A DNA stretch of 64,000 nt, from contig NZ_JBNAMV010000004.1 in the NCBI RefSeq assembly GCF_049705945.1, positions 744,001-808,000 of the forward strand. The letters run 5' to 3'. Made by a program: the position numbers and the translations under genes. Under the pieces are notes generated by a model. The model had not been told where the DNA came from. It saw only the letters and a program-made list of their open reading frames with translations, and made no database searches. Positions 42,386 to 51,111 of this stretch are shown here, in pieces; positions within the stretch are counted from its first letter, which is position 1, and each line of letters opens with the position of its first letter. The DNA comes from Salarchaeum japonicum_A (GTDB taxonomy: Archaea; Halobacteriota; Halobacteria; Halobacteriales; Halobacteriaceae).

Positions 42386-43172
42386 TTTCGCGCGTCCACG
42401 CGTCGGTCGCGTACTTTTCTCCAGCGAGGTCGCGAGCGTCCGCGAGTTCGTCGTCCCGCCACTCGCCGGGGTCGGCGTCAGCCCAGTCCGAGAGCGCGTC
42501 CTCCACGGCTGATACGGCCTCGTCGCGCGAGATGCCCGCGAGTTCGCGGATTGACGTGACTCGGTCCTCGAAGGTCTCGGACGCGGGCGGGTCGCTGAAC
42601 ACGCCGAGGTGGCGGTCGGTCGCGAGCGAGTAGGAGAGCGAGCCGTGCTGGATGACGGCGTCCCGCTGACGGTACTGGGCGTTCCCGCTGATCTTCTTCC
42701 CGTCAGCGACAATGTCGTGGGCGGGATGGAGTTCGCGGAGGTAGCACGCGGGCCGGTGGAGTTCGGGCATCGACTCGTCGACGTAGTCGGCGTCGATGCC
42801 CATGCGGGAGAACGCGTCGAGAATCGGCTGGCAGAGCACGTGGTAGGCGTCCATGAGGTCGCCGGGGAGTTCGTCGGCGGGCGCGACGAGCGTGTACGAG
42901 ATGTCGCCGGTGTAGTCGTGGTAGATGCCGCCGCCGCCGGTCGGCCGCCGCGTGACCGTGACGCCGGCGTCCTCGCAGTAGTCCCAGTCCACGCTCTCCG
43001 GGGCTTGGTTGTAGCCGAGGGAGAGCGTGCTCGGCCCCCAGCGATAGACGCGCGCCGTCCGCAGACCGTCCTCGGCCGCGGTGCGCGCGGCGACCTCGTC
43101 AAGCGCCATGTTCGTCGGGCCGTGCCACGTTTCTTCCTCGATGAGCCGCCACTCGCGGTCCGCCGGGGTCAT
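42378..43172 (-). CDS. Lipoate-protein ligase A family protein
   Basis: This 264-residue protein belongs to the LplA/LipB/BirA fold. RRPTGGGGIYHD is the substrate loop, DGKKISGNAQYRQRDA contains the catalytic Lys, and VIQHGSLSYS follows. It may attach lipoate or octanoate to 2-oxoacid dehydrogenase E2 or GcvH proteins. Length is close to archaeal LplA-N proteins, and the separate C-terminal accessory domain of bacterial LplA is missing or present only as the last 60 residues. Confidence 0.87.
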   Translation of the reverse strand: MTPADREWRLIEEETWHGPTNMALDEVAARTAAEDGLRTARVYRWGPSTLSLGYNQAPESVDWDYCEDAGVTVTRRPTGGGGIYHDYTGDISYTLVAPADELPGDLMDAYHVLCQPILDAFSRMGIDADYVDESMPELHRPACYLRELHPAHDIVADGKKISGNAQYRQRDAVIQHGSLSYSLATDRHLGVFSDPPASETFEDRVTSIRELAGISRDEAVSAVEDALSDWADADPGEWRDDELADARDLAGEKYATDAWTRETN

Positions 43173-43200
43173 ACTGGAGCGTAGGGCTCGCGCGACTTAA

Positions 43201-43518
43201 TCAGTAGAGTTCGCCGCCGGGCGGCACGTCGCCGTCGGGTCGGACGAGCACGGGGTTCCCGTCGTCTCCGGGAACGCCGAGCGTGAGCGCCTCGGACTCG
43301 TAGCCCGCGATGTTCACGGTCCCCAGTCCGAGCGCGCACAGGACCTGGGTGCCGGGGAGCGCGTCGGGGTCGTGGTGGTAGCCGAGCTGTGCGGCGGACT
43401 GCACGGTGTCGTCGCCGAGGTCAACGGTGAGTTTCACCATCTCGGGTTTCCGGGTTTCCGGGAACGGCTGCGCGGATTCGACGGTGCCGACTCGAACCTC
43501 AGTGTCGAGCGGTGACAT
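43201..43518 (-). CDS. CsaA-like tRNA-binding-domain protein
   Basis: This 105-residue OB-fold protein has the EMAPII/TRBD features RVGTVESAQPFPETRKPEMVKLTVDLGD, LGTVNIAGYESEALTLGV. Stand-alone versions are called CsaA, a chaperone-like protein described in bacteria, or tRNA-binding accessory proteins. It lies in the same direction as lplA, 28 bp downstream, and may be cotranscribed. Confidence 0.82.
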   Translation of the reverse strand: MSPLDTEVRVGTVESAQPFPETRKPEMVKLTVDLGDDTVQSAAQLGYHHDPDALPGTQVLCALGLGTVNIAGYESEALTLGVPGDDGNPVLVRPDGDVPPGGELY

Positions 43519-43559
43519 AGCGGAGCGAATGAAAGAAGGGAAGAAAACGGTTCGGGTCG

Positions 43560-45869
43560 CTACGCGCTCGCGGGCGTCGCGGCGTCCGCGCCGCGGAGGT
43601 TCGCGACGGCGAAGAAGGCGAGCGCGAGGACGGCCGCGCCGGCCTGCACTGCGAGCGCGCCGGAGCTACCGACCACCGCCTCGCTCGCCGGACCGAACAG
43701 GCAGATGGCGGCCAACGCGAGGAAGACCGCGCGCCACGGCGTCGTGAGCGTCCGCGCACCGTCGTGGCCGATGGTGGCCGCGGTGAGCGAGACGACGCCG
43801 AGGAACACCCCGAACACGGCGAGCGGGGTGCCCGTGAGCGTCCAGTCGATGAGCGCGGGGTTCACGACGAGCGCGAACGGGATGAGGAACCCGGCGGCGC
43901 CGATGCGGAGCGACTGCATCGCTGTCTGCATGAAGCTACTGTCCGCGATGCGGGAGCCGACGGCGACGCCGACAGCGACCGGTGGCGTGATGGCGGAGAG
44001 CATCGCGAAGTAGAACACGTAGAGGTGGGCGGTGATGGAGCCGACGCCGAGGTCGACGAGCGCGGGCGTGATGAGCGCCTGCACGAGGATGTAGGCCGCG
44101 GGCGTCGGCATCCCCATGCCGAAGAGGATGCTGCATACCATCGCGATGAGCAGGACGAGGACGAGCACCCCGCCGCCGAGCGATATCATGCGGAGGCTGA
44201 TGGTCTGCGTGAGTCCTGTCTGGGTGAGCATCGCGATGATGACACCCATGGACGCGAGCACGCCGACCAGCGGCGCCATGTCGAGCGACCCGCGCTTGAA
44301 CCCGCGAAGGGTGTCCACGGTGGTCGCGACGAGCGCGGACGGCACGCCCTGTGAGGCCGCGTCCACATCCGCGTCCGTGTCTGCGGACTCGATTTCTCCG
44401 TCGCCGATGAGGGCGAGCAGGACGTTCCGGGCGTACATCGTCCCGACCATCGCCAGGGTCGTGTACAGGCCGGCGGCGAGCGGCGAGAGCCGCATCACGA
44501 CGAGCGTGTAGAGGAGGACGGCCATCGGCACGAGGAAGTGCGTTCCGGCGAAGAACCGGCGGAGCGCCCCCACGAAATCGTCGACCGTGGCGTCCGAGAG
44601 CGCGACCGCCTGAAGCAGGCGGACCACGAGGAGCACCGCACCGGCGACGGCGGCGGCCGTGAGCGGACCGTACCCGAAGGTGTTGCGGGCGACGAAGAAC
44701 GCGCCCACGGTAAGCGCGGTGTAGAGCACGGTTGTGAGCGTGCGGACGCTGAACAGCGACGCGAGAATGCTGTTGTCGGTCTCGTTTTCGGTCGTCCAGC
44801 CGTGTCGGAGGACGGCGAACTGGATGGCGATACCGACGCTGAAGTAGAAGAGGAGCGCCGGGAGGAACGCCGCCTGAATGACGCGGAAGTAGGAGACGCC
44901 GAGGATGTCCGCCATCAGGAACGCGGCGACACCCATCACGGGCGGCATTATCTGTCCGCCGGAGGACGCGACGCTCTCGATAGCGCCCGCGTAGTCCTCG
45001 CGGACGCCCTGGCGTTTCATCATCGGGATGGTGAAGCTCCCGGTCGTCGCGGCGTTCGCGGCCGCGCTCCCCGTGATGGAACCCATCGCCATGCTGGAGA
45101 GAACGGCGACGTGGACGACGCCGCTCTTGAGGTTCCGGCCGAGGCGCTCGCCGAGGCCGAGGATGACGTCGAGCGCGCCGTAGACGCGGGCGAGCCCCGC
45201 GAACATGATGAACACGGCGACCCACGTCGCGCCGATTTCGGTGATGAAGCCGTACGCGCCGTTGATGCGGACCGCGCCGTACGTCGCCACGTCGGCCCAC
45301 GTGAACCCGGAGTGCGAGAGGAATCCGGGGAGGACGGGGCCGATGATGGCGTACACGACGGAGCCGATGCCGACGAGCGCGATAGCCCAGCCGTACGCGC
45401 GCCGGGTCGCGTCGATGACGAGCGCGACGACGACCAGGCCGACGACGATGTCCATCTGCTGGAATCCGACGACAATCGCGCTCTCGTAGAGCCGCGTGAA
45501 GTTCAGTTCGACGTAGATGCTCACTGCGGCGGCCGCGAACGCGGACAGCACGCAGAGGTGTGAGTCGAGGCGTCCGACGTGGTCGTGGTAGCGGTCGGGA
45601 ACGAACCCGAGCAGTCGGGAGTCACCCTCTTGGGCCTGTACGGAGAGGTTGAGGTAGTAGATGACGAGCCCGAGCCCGAGGAAGATGTTCGTCCAGCGCA
45701 CGCGGACGATGGGTCGGAACCACGCGAACGCGAGCGTGGACGCGGTCAACAGAACGGCGAGCGCGGACACGGTGGCGATGATAACGCGTTCGCTGACCGG
45801 TCGGCTCCCGAAGGATTCGCGCAGTTCGGCGACAGTCGTGCCGTCGCTCAGTCGAAGGGAGTCGAACAT
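43560..45869 (-). CDS. TRAP transporter, fused 4TM/12TM permease
   Basis: This 769-residue protein fuses the small and large TRAP permease subunits. It has about 18 membrane segments, with the DctM-like repeats GSITGSAAANAATTGSFTIP and FGMGMPTPAAYILVQA that line the transport site. TRAP carriers use a solute-binding protein and the sodium or proton gradient. The gene sits 8 bp downstream of the TAXI binding protein, and the two form one transporter. The substrate is not readable. Confidence 0.92.
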   Translation of the reverse strand: MFDSLRLSDGTTVAELRESFGSRPVSERVIIATVSALAVLLTASTLAFAWFRPIVRVRWTNIFLGLGLVIYYLNLSVQAQEGDSRLLGFVPDRYHDHVGRLDSHLCVLSAFAAAAVSIYVELNFTRLYESAIVVGFQQMDIVVGLVVVALVIDATRRAYGWAIALVGIGSVVYAIIGPVLPGFLSHSGFTWADVATYGAVRINGAYGFITEIGATWVAVFIMFAGLARVYGALDVILGLGERLGRNLKSGVVHVAVLSSMAMGSITGSAAANAATTGSFTIPMMKRQGVREDYAGAIESVASSGGQIMPPVMGVAAFLMADILGVSYFRVIQAAFLPALLFYFSVGIAIQFAVLRHGWTTENETDNSILASLFSVRTLTTVLYTALTVGAFFVARNTFGYGPLTAAAVAGAVLLVVRLLQAVALSDATVDDFVGALRRFFAGTHFLVPMAVLLYTLVVMRLSPLAAGLYTTLAMVGTMYARNVLLALIGDGEIESADTDADVDAASQGVPSALVATTVDTLRGFKRGSLDMAPLVGVLASMGVIIAMLTQTGLTQTISLRMISLGGGVLVLVLLIAMVCSILFGMGMPTPAAYILVQALITPALVDLGVGSITAHLYVFYFAMLSAITPPVAVGVAVGSRIADSSFMQTAMQSLRIGAAGFLIPFALVVNPALIDWTLTGTPLAVFGVFLGVVSLTAATIGHDGARTLTTPWRAVFLALAAICLFGPASEAVVGSSGALAVQAGAAVLALAFFAVANLRGADAATPASA

Positions 45870-45877
45870 CGAGTGCG

Positions 45878-46915
45878 CTACTCTTCGCCGACTTCGAACT
45901 CGTCAGACCAGACGCCCTTCTCCTGATAGAAGTCAGCGGCGGCCGGGTGGAACGGGAGCGTGTCGTACGCGTTCTCCGTCCAGAACTCGCCGTCGGCGAG
46001 GCCGCCGAGGAGCGCGTTGTCCTCCTGGAGGGCTTCGCGCTGCGCCCACAGCGTCTCCAGGAAGGAGTAGAGGGTGTCGTAGGAGAAGTCGTTGCGCACG
46101 ACGAAGTTGTACGCGAGCGTCGGCGTGTGGAGCGTGTCGGGGGCGTACTCGTAGCCCTCGAAGGTGCTCATGTCGATGTCCGACATGATGATTGCGGGGT
46201 CGTCTTCGAGCTGGGAGACCGCCTCGTCCGGCCACTGGAGGACGCGGAGGCCGACGGTGCTCTTCATCTGCTGGACCCAGCCGGGTTCGACGGCCTTGTT
46301 GATGAAGGTCGCCGCGCCCACGTCGAGGCGGCCTTCGCTCATCGCGCTCGCCTGATTGCCGTAGCTGATGCTCACGCGCTCGTAGTCGTCGACGACGTAG
46401 TCGAGGGAGTGCTGGAGCATCTCGGCGGTCCCGGAGCCACGCGGCGTCGGGGATACTCGGCTGTCGGACTGGATGTCGGAGACGGACGTCCATCCGTCGT
46501 TCGGGGACGCGAGCAGCCACGCGAGGTCGTAGAGGTGGAACACCTGGTTCGGCGTGAAGTCGATGTCCTCGAAGGGGGCTTCGTTGTTCGCGACCTTGCT
46601 CGCGGTCCAGTTCTGGATGTAGGAGATGTCGGATTCGTCGCGGGAGAGACGGCCGATGTTAGCGTTCGTCCCCTCGCTCGGCCGGGCGTCGACTGTAACC
46701 GCGTCCGTGTTCTGGTTGACGCGGTTCGCGATTGCCTGACTCATCGCGTACGCGGACGTGGTTTCGGTGGACGTGGTCATGATCATCTCGCCGTCCGCGC
46801 CCGGCGCGTCACCGCTCCCGCTGCCCCCCATGCAGCCGGCGACGCTCGTGAGTGCGAGGGCTCCCGCGGAAGTTTTCAAGAAGGTTCTACGGTTAGTGTT
46901 CAAATTGGCAGTCAT
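45878..46915 (-). CDS. TAXI-family TRAP solute-binding lipoprotein
   Basis: This 345-residue extracellular binding protein has a Tat signal (NRRTFLKTSAGALAL) and a lipobox ending VAGC, so it is exported folded and anchored by lipid. The mature domain has TAXI features such as ETTSAYAMSQAIANRVNQNT and STVGLRVLQWPDEA. It captures the substrate for the fused permease downstream. The ATG at 46915 is directly before the Tat tip. Confidence 0.92.
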   Translation of the reverse strand: MTANLNTNRRTFLKTSAGALALTSVAGCMGGSGSGDAPGADGEMIMTTSTETTSAYAMSQAIANRVNQNTDAVTVDARPSEGTNANIGRLSRDESDISYIQNWTASKVANNEAPFEDIDFTPNQVFHLYDLAWLLASPNDGWTSVSDIQSDSRVSPTPRGSGTAEMLQHSLDYVVDDYERVSISYGNQASAMSEGRLDVGAATFINKAVEPGWVQQMKSTVGLRVLQWPDEAVSQLEDDPAIIMSDIDMSTFEGYEYAPDTLHTPTLAYNFVVRNDFSYDTLYSFLETLWAQREALQEDNALLGGLADGEFWTENAYDTLPFHPAAADFYQEKGVWSDEFEVGEE

Positions 46916-46942
46916 ACCTGTGTCGTGTTCTAACGTTGGTAA

Positions 46943-46950
46943 CGTATATA
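46943..46950 (-). promoter_or_regulatory. TATA-like box of the TAXI/TRAP operon
   Basis: TATATACG on the minus strand is centred about 31 nt before the ATG at 46915, so the leader is only a few bases or absent. Confidence 0.5.
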
Positions 46951-47110
46951 GATTGGTACTGTCCAACAGTCACTAAACTCTTTTAACACTCGAATCTCGG
47001 TAGCCAGCCGGCCGCGCGAGCCCCGAGGAAACAAGGGTTTCTGTATCGCCATATAGAATTTATCGGCGGCTCCGCGGTGTTTTTACCCGACGCGGCCGAA
47101 TCCCGGGTAG

Positions 47111-48019
47111 ATGGTTCAGAACGTCGCCCAGGAGGTCGCGGAGCTGGAGCAGGAGGATTTCAACCTCCTCTCGGGCGTTGAACACGGGATGCGCTTCTCG
47201 GAGTGGGTGGCGCGCGAGAAACTCCCGGAGTTCGCGCGCCTCACAGAGGAGGAGGTGGACTACCGACTGGACCGCGTTGAGGACCGGGGGTTGGTGGAGC
47301 GACAGACAATCCAGTACGAGGGGTTCCGGCTCACGTTCGAGGGGTACGACGTGCTCGCGCTGAAGACGTTCGCGGAGCGCGACACCGTCGAGGGGTTCGG
47401 CGCGCCGCTCGGCGTCGGAAAGGAGTCGGACGTGTTCGAGGTGCAGTCGTACAAGCCGATGGCGCTCAAGTTCCACCGCGAGGGATACACGAACTTCCGC
47501 GAGGTGAACAAGGAACGCGACTACACGAGCGAGAAGGAGCACGTCTCCTGGTTCTACACCGCGCGAAAAGCCGCCGAGCGCGAACACGAGGCGCTCGAAT
47601 CACTCTACCCGGACGTGCGCGTCCCGCGGCCGGTCGACCAGAACCGGCACGCCATCGTGATGGAGAAGATCGACGGTGTGGAACTGAACCGCGCGAAACT
47701 CGACGCCGAGCAGGCGGAGGGCGTGCTCGACCTGATACTCCAGGAGATGGCGCTCGCGTACACGAAGGGTTTCGTGCACGCGGACATCTCCGAGTACAAC
47801 GTGTTCGTCCACGAGTCCGGCATCACGCTGTTCGACTGGCCGCAGTCGGTCCCCACCGACCACGAGAACGCGCGCGAACTCCTCGGACGCGACGTGCGAA
47901 ACATCGTCTCCTACTTCCAGCGAAAGTACCCGAACGCCATCTCCGACCCAGATGTGGATGCGGTTGCGGACGCCGTCACAGACGACACCTTCGAGCGAAT
48001 CGAGAACTACACGGCCTGA
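47111..48019 (+). CDS. rio2: RIO2-type atypical serine kinase/ATPase
   Basis: This 302-residue protein has an N-terminal winged helix (residues 1-85, VEEDY-like EEVDYRLDRVEDRGLV) and a RIO domain with a P-loop GVGKESDVF, the catalytic loop HADISEYNVFV and metal loop LFDWPQSV. RIO2 works in 40S/30S subunit maturation. The ATG is preceded by a TTTTTAC TATA-like stretch about 27 nt upstream, suggesting a leaderless mRNA. Confidence 0.93.
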   Translation: MVQNVAQEVAELEQEDFNLLSGVEHGMRFSEWVAREKLPEFARLTEEEVDYRLDRVEDRGLVERQTIQYEGFRLTFEGYDVLALKTFAERDTVEGFGAPLGVGKESDVFEVQSYKPMALKFHREGYTNFREVNKERDYTSEKEHVSWFYTARKAAEREHEALESLYPDVRVPRPVDQNRHAIVMEKIDGVELNRAKLDAEQAEGVLDLILQEMALAYTKGFVHADISEYNVFVHESGITLFDWPQSVPTDHENARELLGRDVRNIVSYFQRKYPNAISDPDVDAVADAVTDDTFERIENYTA

Positions 48020-48225
48020 TAGGTGACGTTTCTCGGTTCTGAGCGATATCCCGTGATAACTTCCGGGAGACCAGTCGGTCACGACGATTGCGTTCGCTAC
48101 CGTATTCGCTCAACGAACTCGGTCCGGCTCGTCGTTAAGGACTGAGTCTCCGTATCGGGTCGTCTCTGAGGGCCCGCTTCCCGTAGCCGTTCTCACACTA
48201 ACCGCACTGTTCTTGCGGCCGTGAC

Positions 48226-48678
48226 TCACTTATTGCCGTTTTTACCCGTGTTCGTTTTGTCGTTCGGAGAGAGCGGACACTCGGACTTCGCGTAGACGTC
48301 GGCGGTGACCGTGGCGGAGAACCCATTAGAGTTCACGTAGACAGTAACCGTATCCGCACCAAACGCTGGGTTGATTCGCACGCGTTTACCCGTCTGGATT
48401 TTCTTCGTCGGCGTCGTGGTTCTGTCACCCTCAATTCGTTCGACGGTGAACGCGTCGGTGTAGCGGTTGGTCACCCAGACGCGCATGGGATTCGCGCCGT
48501 TTCCATTACCGTTGCTCTTTTCGCAGGCGACGACGCCGACGTACGCGTCGTCCTTCTCGACGACGTTGACCGAGACTGGGCGGTCGGCGGAGACGCTGGT
48601 GAACCCCATTGTGCCGACGCTGAGCGCGGCGACAGCGATCACGGCGAGCGTGACACTGATCGCTTTCGAGGTGTTCAT
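48226..48678 (-). CDS. Small secreted DUF1102-like protein
   Basis: This 150-residue protein has an N-terminal signal ending FTSVSADRPVSVNVVEKDDAYV, the same GFTSVSA pattern as the two DUF1102-like proteins at 49846 and 50505. One Cys pair (VACEKSN, KSECPL) may form a disulfide. Its ATG overlaps the stop of the upstream membrane regulator (ATGA). It is probably a surface or fibre component; the family function is not established. Confidence 0.75.
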   Translation of the reverse strand: MNTSKAISVTLAVIAVAALSVGTMGFTSVSADRPVSVNVVEKDDAYVGVVACEKSNGNGNGANPMRVWVTNRYTDAFTVERIEGDRTTTPTKKIQTGKRVRINPAFGADTVTVYVNSNGFSATVTADVYAKSECPLSPNDKTNTGKNGNK

Positions 48679-49250
48679 TTATTCTCTAGTTCAGGTGGTC
48701 GTTCTGTCTCGCCGATTCGAAGACCGTTCGCGTAGACAGTGTGGATGGCCGCGGAGACGGTAAACGCGACTGCGGTCGCAACGAGCCACGCGAAGTTTGA
48801 GAGGAAGGTGAACGGCCACGCGTTTACCGCGACCGCGAGTGTGAGCGCGAGGGCCACACCGGACAATCCGAGGTAGTACTGGCTCCACGGTATCTCGCGG
48901 CCTTGGACGACTTCCATGTAGACATCCGCATCGGCCAATGCGGGCGTGGGTTCGACGACACCACGGCGTTTGTCGAAGTCGACGACGTTCGCGTCGTCCA
49001 TCATCGGAAGGTGGGACTGCTGGAGCGCGGTGTACACGCGTTTTCGTTCCTCGTAGGAGACTTCGGAGATGGGCGTGTCGTATTCCCACGCCGCGACCTG
49101 TTCCGCGAGATCCCCGAGTTCAACAGCCGATTTCTCACGTTTCAGCGCGTGAACTGCGTATCGTCTGCGGCGGTTCGAGAGCACCGAGAAGAGCGCATCC
49201 TCCGTGAGCTCCCCCTGTGTGCTCGAACCTCCGGTGGCTTCCGAGGACAC
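48675..49250 (-). CDS. Winged-helix membrane protein (DUF7344-like regulator)
   Basis: This 191-residue protein has a cytoplasmic winged helix (ALFSVLSNRRRRYAVHALKR, then VELGDLAEQVAAWEYD and ERKRVYTALQQSHLPMMDD) followed by two membrane helices at about residues 128-172. Such fusions are common haloarchaeal regulators next to secreted-protein genes; I recall the domain as DUF7344. It is cotranscribed with the DUF1102-like gene and may sense the envelope. Confidence 0.8.
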   Translation of the reverse strand: MSSEATGGSSTQGELTEDALFSVLSNRRRRYAVHALKREKSAVELGDLAEQVAAWEYDTPISEVSYEERKRVYTALQQSHLPMMDDANVVDFDKRRGVVEPTPALADADVYMEVVQGREIPWSQYYLGLSGVALALTLAVAVNAWPFTFLSNFAWLVATAVAFTVSAAIHTVYANGLRIGETERPPELENK

Positions 49251-49845
49251 AAGAGATAGGTATAGAAAGATCCGTAATAAGTGTTAGAGTTAGTTAATAT
49301 CCAGACCAGTGTGAAGTAAACTATTCGACATGAGATGGGTTGCAGAGTAGAGTGACCCAATACAGTGGATAGAATTTATAATCTCCTTGATTTCCTGTAA
49401 AGTATCTACGGCAGTCCGCCGTTCATCAGAGCCTTGACCGCTCGAAACCGTCGGCGACTTAGGTGACGTGTGTTTCAAGAAGGGACACGTCGCACACGCT
49501 TCCGCACGGCCATCCATGCCGCGATTCGATGACTCGGTGGTCCGACAGCCCACGAAAGTCGGACCGCAGCGCCCGCGTCGGGAGACTGCGGTGGCTCGAC
49601 GCGTGGCTGGAAAACGGGCACGTCGTCGTAGCCGCCCCAACATCGCGGGCCGACTCCCTTCCACCGAAATACGACGTTTAATTCGTCGTTTAGCGTGATT
49701 CAGTGTCCGCCAGCGGTTCCGAACGAACAGCCTGACGACACGTCAAGTCACTCCTGAAACACATCTGGCGTGTCAATACTACTTACAAAGGGGTTGATGG
49801 GTTGAACTGAGTGCGCCCCCCTGAAGGGGCGTACCACAAACAACC
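49251..49845. other. Non-coding gap before the DUF1102 genes
   Basis: About 595 bp. Open frames here have poor codon bias and no ribosome-binding site, so I reject them. A stem-loop lies at 49814-49831 and an A+T-rich TACTACTTAC near 49777 could be the TATA region of the 49846 gene. The divergent regulator gene also needs a promoter near 49260-49290. Confidence 0.45.
49814..49831 (+). promoter_or_regulatory. Stem-loop in the 5' leader of the first DUF1102 gene
   Basis: CGCCCC and GGGGCG form a 6-bp G+C stem with a 6-base loop, 14 bp before the ATG at 49846. It could affect translation or mRNA stability; no Shine-Dalgarno is visible between it and the ATG. Confidence 0.35.
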
Positions 49846-50475
49846 ATGCAACGACGCAAGTTCCTCGCAGGACTCGGATCGCTCACCGCCGCCGGGGCGG
49901 CTGGAATCGGTACGGGCGCGTTCACGAGCGTGAGCGCAAAACGTAGTCTGGAGGTTCAGACGGCGGGCGACGCAAACGCACTTCTAGGAATCGAGAAGAT
50001 TAGTAGCTCAGCGAACAGCGAATACGTTGACGTTTCCGGGGATACGATTTCGATCGATATCTCGACGGACACGGACAACGATCAAACTGAGGAGGGGGTT
50101 GGCCTCAACAAAAACGCGACGACAAAAATCCTGGATCTGTTCCGGGTGACGAACAACGGTACGCAAGATGTCGTCGTCTACACGAAGGGAGGACCGGACG
50201 GTGTCCGGTTCTCTGCGCACGGGTCGTTCGCAAACTCGGATGGAAAGTACACGAGCGATGGTACCACCTTCCAAGTGAACAAGGGCGCTCTCTCCATCAC
50301 GAGCAATCTCGATGAGAACAACCTGAAGGGAGGTACTAATCCATCAGGCGACGAAGGGGTACCTGTGCTCAAGCCGGGACAGAGCCTCAGTGTCGAGCTC
50401 TTCTCGTACGGCACCAAGGACGTCGACTACAGTAAGAAATTCAAGCTCGTCGCGAAAGACACGGGCGAAATCTAA
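49846..50475 (+). CDS. DUF1102-like secreted protein with RR-type signal peptide (TasA-like candidate)
   Basis: This 209-residue protein starts MQRRKFLAGLGSLTAAGAAG, a twin-arginine-like tip, and the signal ends TGAFTSVSAKRSLEV, the pattern of SipW-processed exports. The mature part is beta-rich with DLFRVTNNGTQDVVVYTKGG and a closing LSVELFSYGTKD. A SipW-type peptidase is encoded 2.3 kb downstream in the same direction. It is probably a cell-surface or fibre subunit. Confidence 0.78.
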   Translation: MQRRKFLAGLGSLTAAGAAGIGTGAFTSVSAKRSLEVQTAGDANALLGIEKISSSANSEYVDVSGDTISIDISTDTDNDQTEEGVGLNKNATTKILDLFRVTNNGTQDVVVYTKGGPDGVRFSAHGSFANSDGKYTSDGTTFQVNKGALSITSNLDENNLKGGTNPSGDEGVPVLKPGQSLSVELFSYGTKDVDYSKKFKLVAKDTGEI

Positions 50476-50504
50476 CCGGCCCCTATTAATCCCCAAGTAT
50501 AGAC

Positions 50505-51056
50505 ATGAAACGAAGAAATCTGCTCACCGGACTCGGCGCGCTCACGGCGAGCGCGAGCCTCGGCCTCGGCACCGGGGCGTTCTCGAGTGTGAGCGCGAAA
50601 CGGTCCCTGTCCGTGTCAGTCGCTGACGACTACGACGCGCTGTTACAGCTCACCGAGCGCGGGAAGGGCGGTCGGAGCCGTGGAGACGGTGGCGTCGTGG
50701 AGTTGAAGTTGCCGTCGAACGACCGGAGAGTCAAGGACCCGTCTATCGGTCTTGGCGTGGATTCGGTGTACGAGTTCGACGACGACGCGGACGCGACGAC
50801 GGACGACGGCCTCTTCGGAATCGCGAACCACGGAACACAGCCCGTGGACGTGTATTCGGAGTCGCCGGAGTCGTCCGACATCGACGTCGAACTGTACGAC
50901 GTAACCGACCGGTCCAAGATCGCGCTACGGGACGACCCACCGACGCTCGGCGTGGGCGACCAGATCAACGTCGGAATTCGCGTCCTGACGTTTGGCGCGA
51001 GTACGAAGACGTACGATACGGATATCACTATCGTCGCTGAGGCATCGAGCGACTAA
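50505..51056 (+). CDS. Second DUF1102-like secreted protein
   Basis: This 183-residue paralogue begins MKRRNLLTGLGALTASASLG and its signal ends GTGAFSSVSAKRSLSVSVAD, nearly the same as the preceding gene. The mature domain has FGIANHGTQPVDVYSESPES and a final TKTYDTDITIVAEASSD, again an immunoglobulin-like strand layout. It lies 29 bp after its paralogue and is probably cotranscribed. Two similar subunits suggest a heteropolymer. Confidence 0.78.
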   Translation: MKRRNLLTGLGALTASASLGLGTGAFSSVSAKRSLSVSVADDYDALLQLTERGKGGRSRGDGGVVELKLPSNDRRVKDPSIGLGVDSVYEFDDDADATTDDGLFGIANHGTQPVDVYSESPESSDIDVELYDVTDRSKIALRDDPPTLGVGDQINVGIRVLTFGASTKTYDTDITIVAEASSD

Positions 51057-51111
51057 CCCCCGCCCACGACGGTCTTTTCGACGGTTCGATTCCGTCGGTG
51101 GGTCTTCTAGG

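Noticed and set aside
49290..49698. Several 70-120 codon frames in the gap before the DUF1102 genes
   Set aside because: Unbiased codons, many rare residues, no promoter or ribosome-binding site; left as non-coding.
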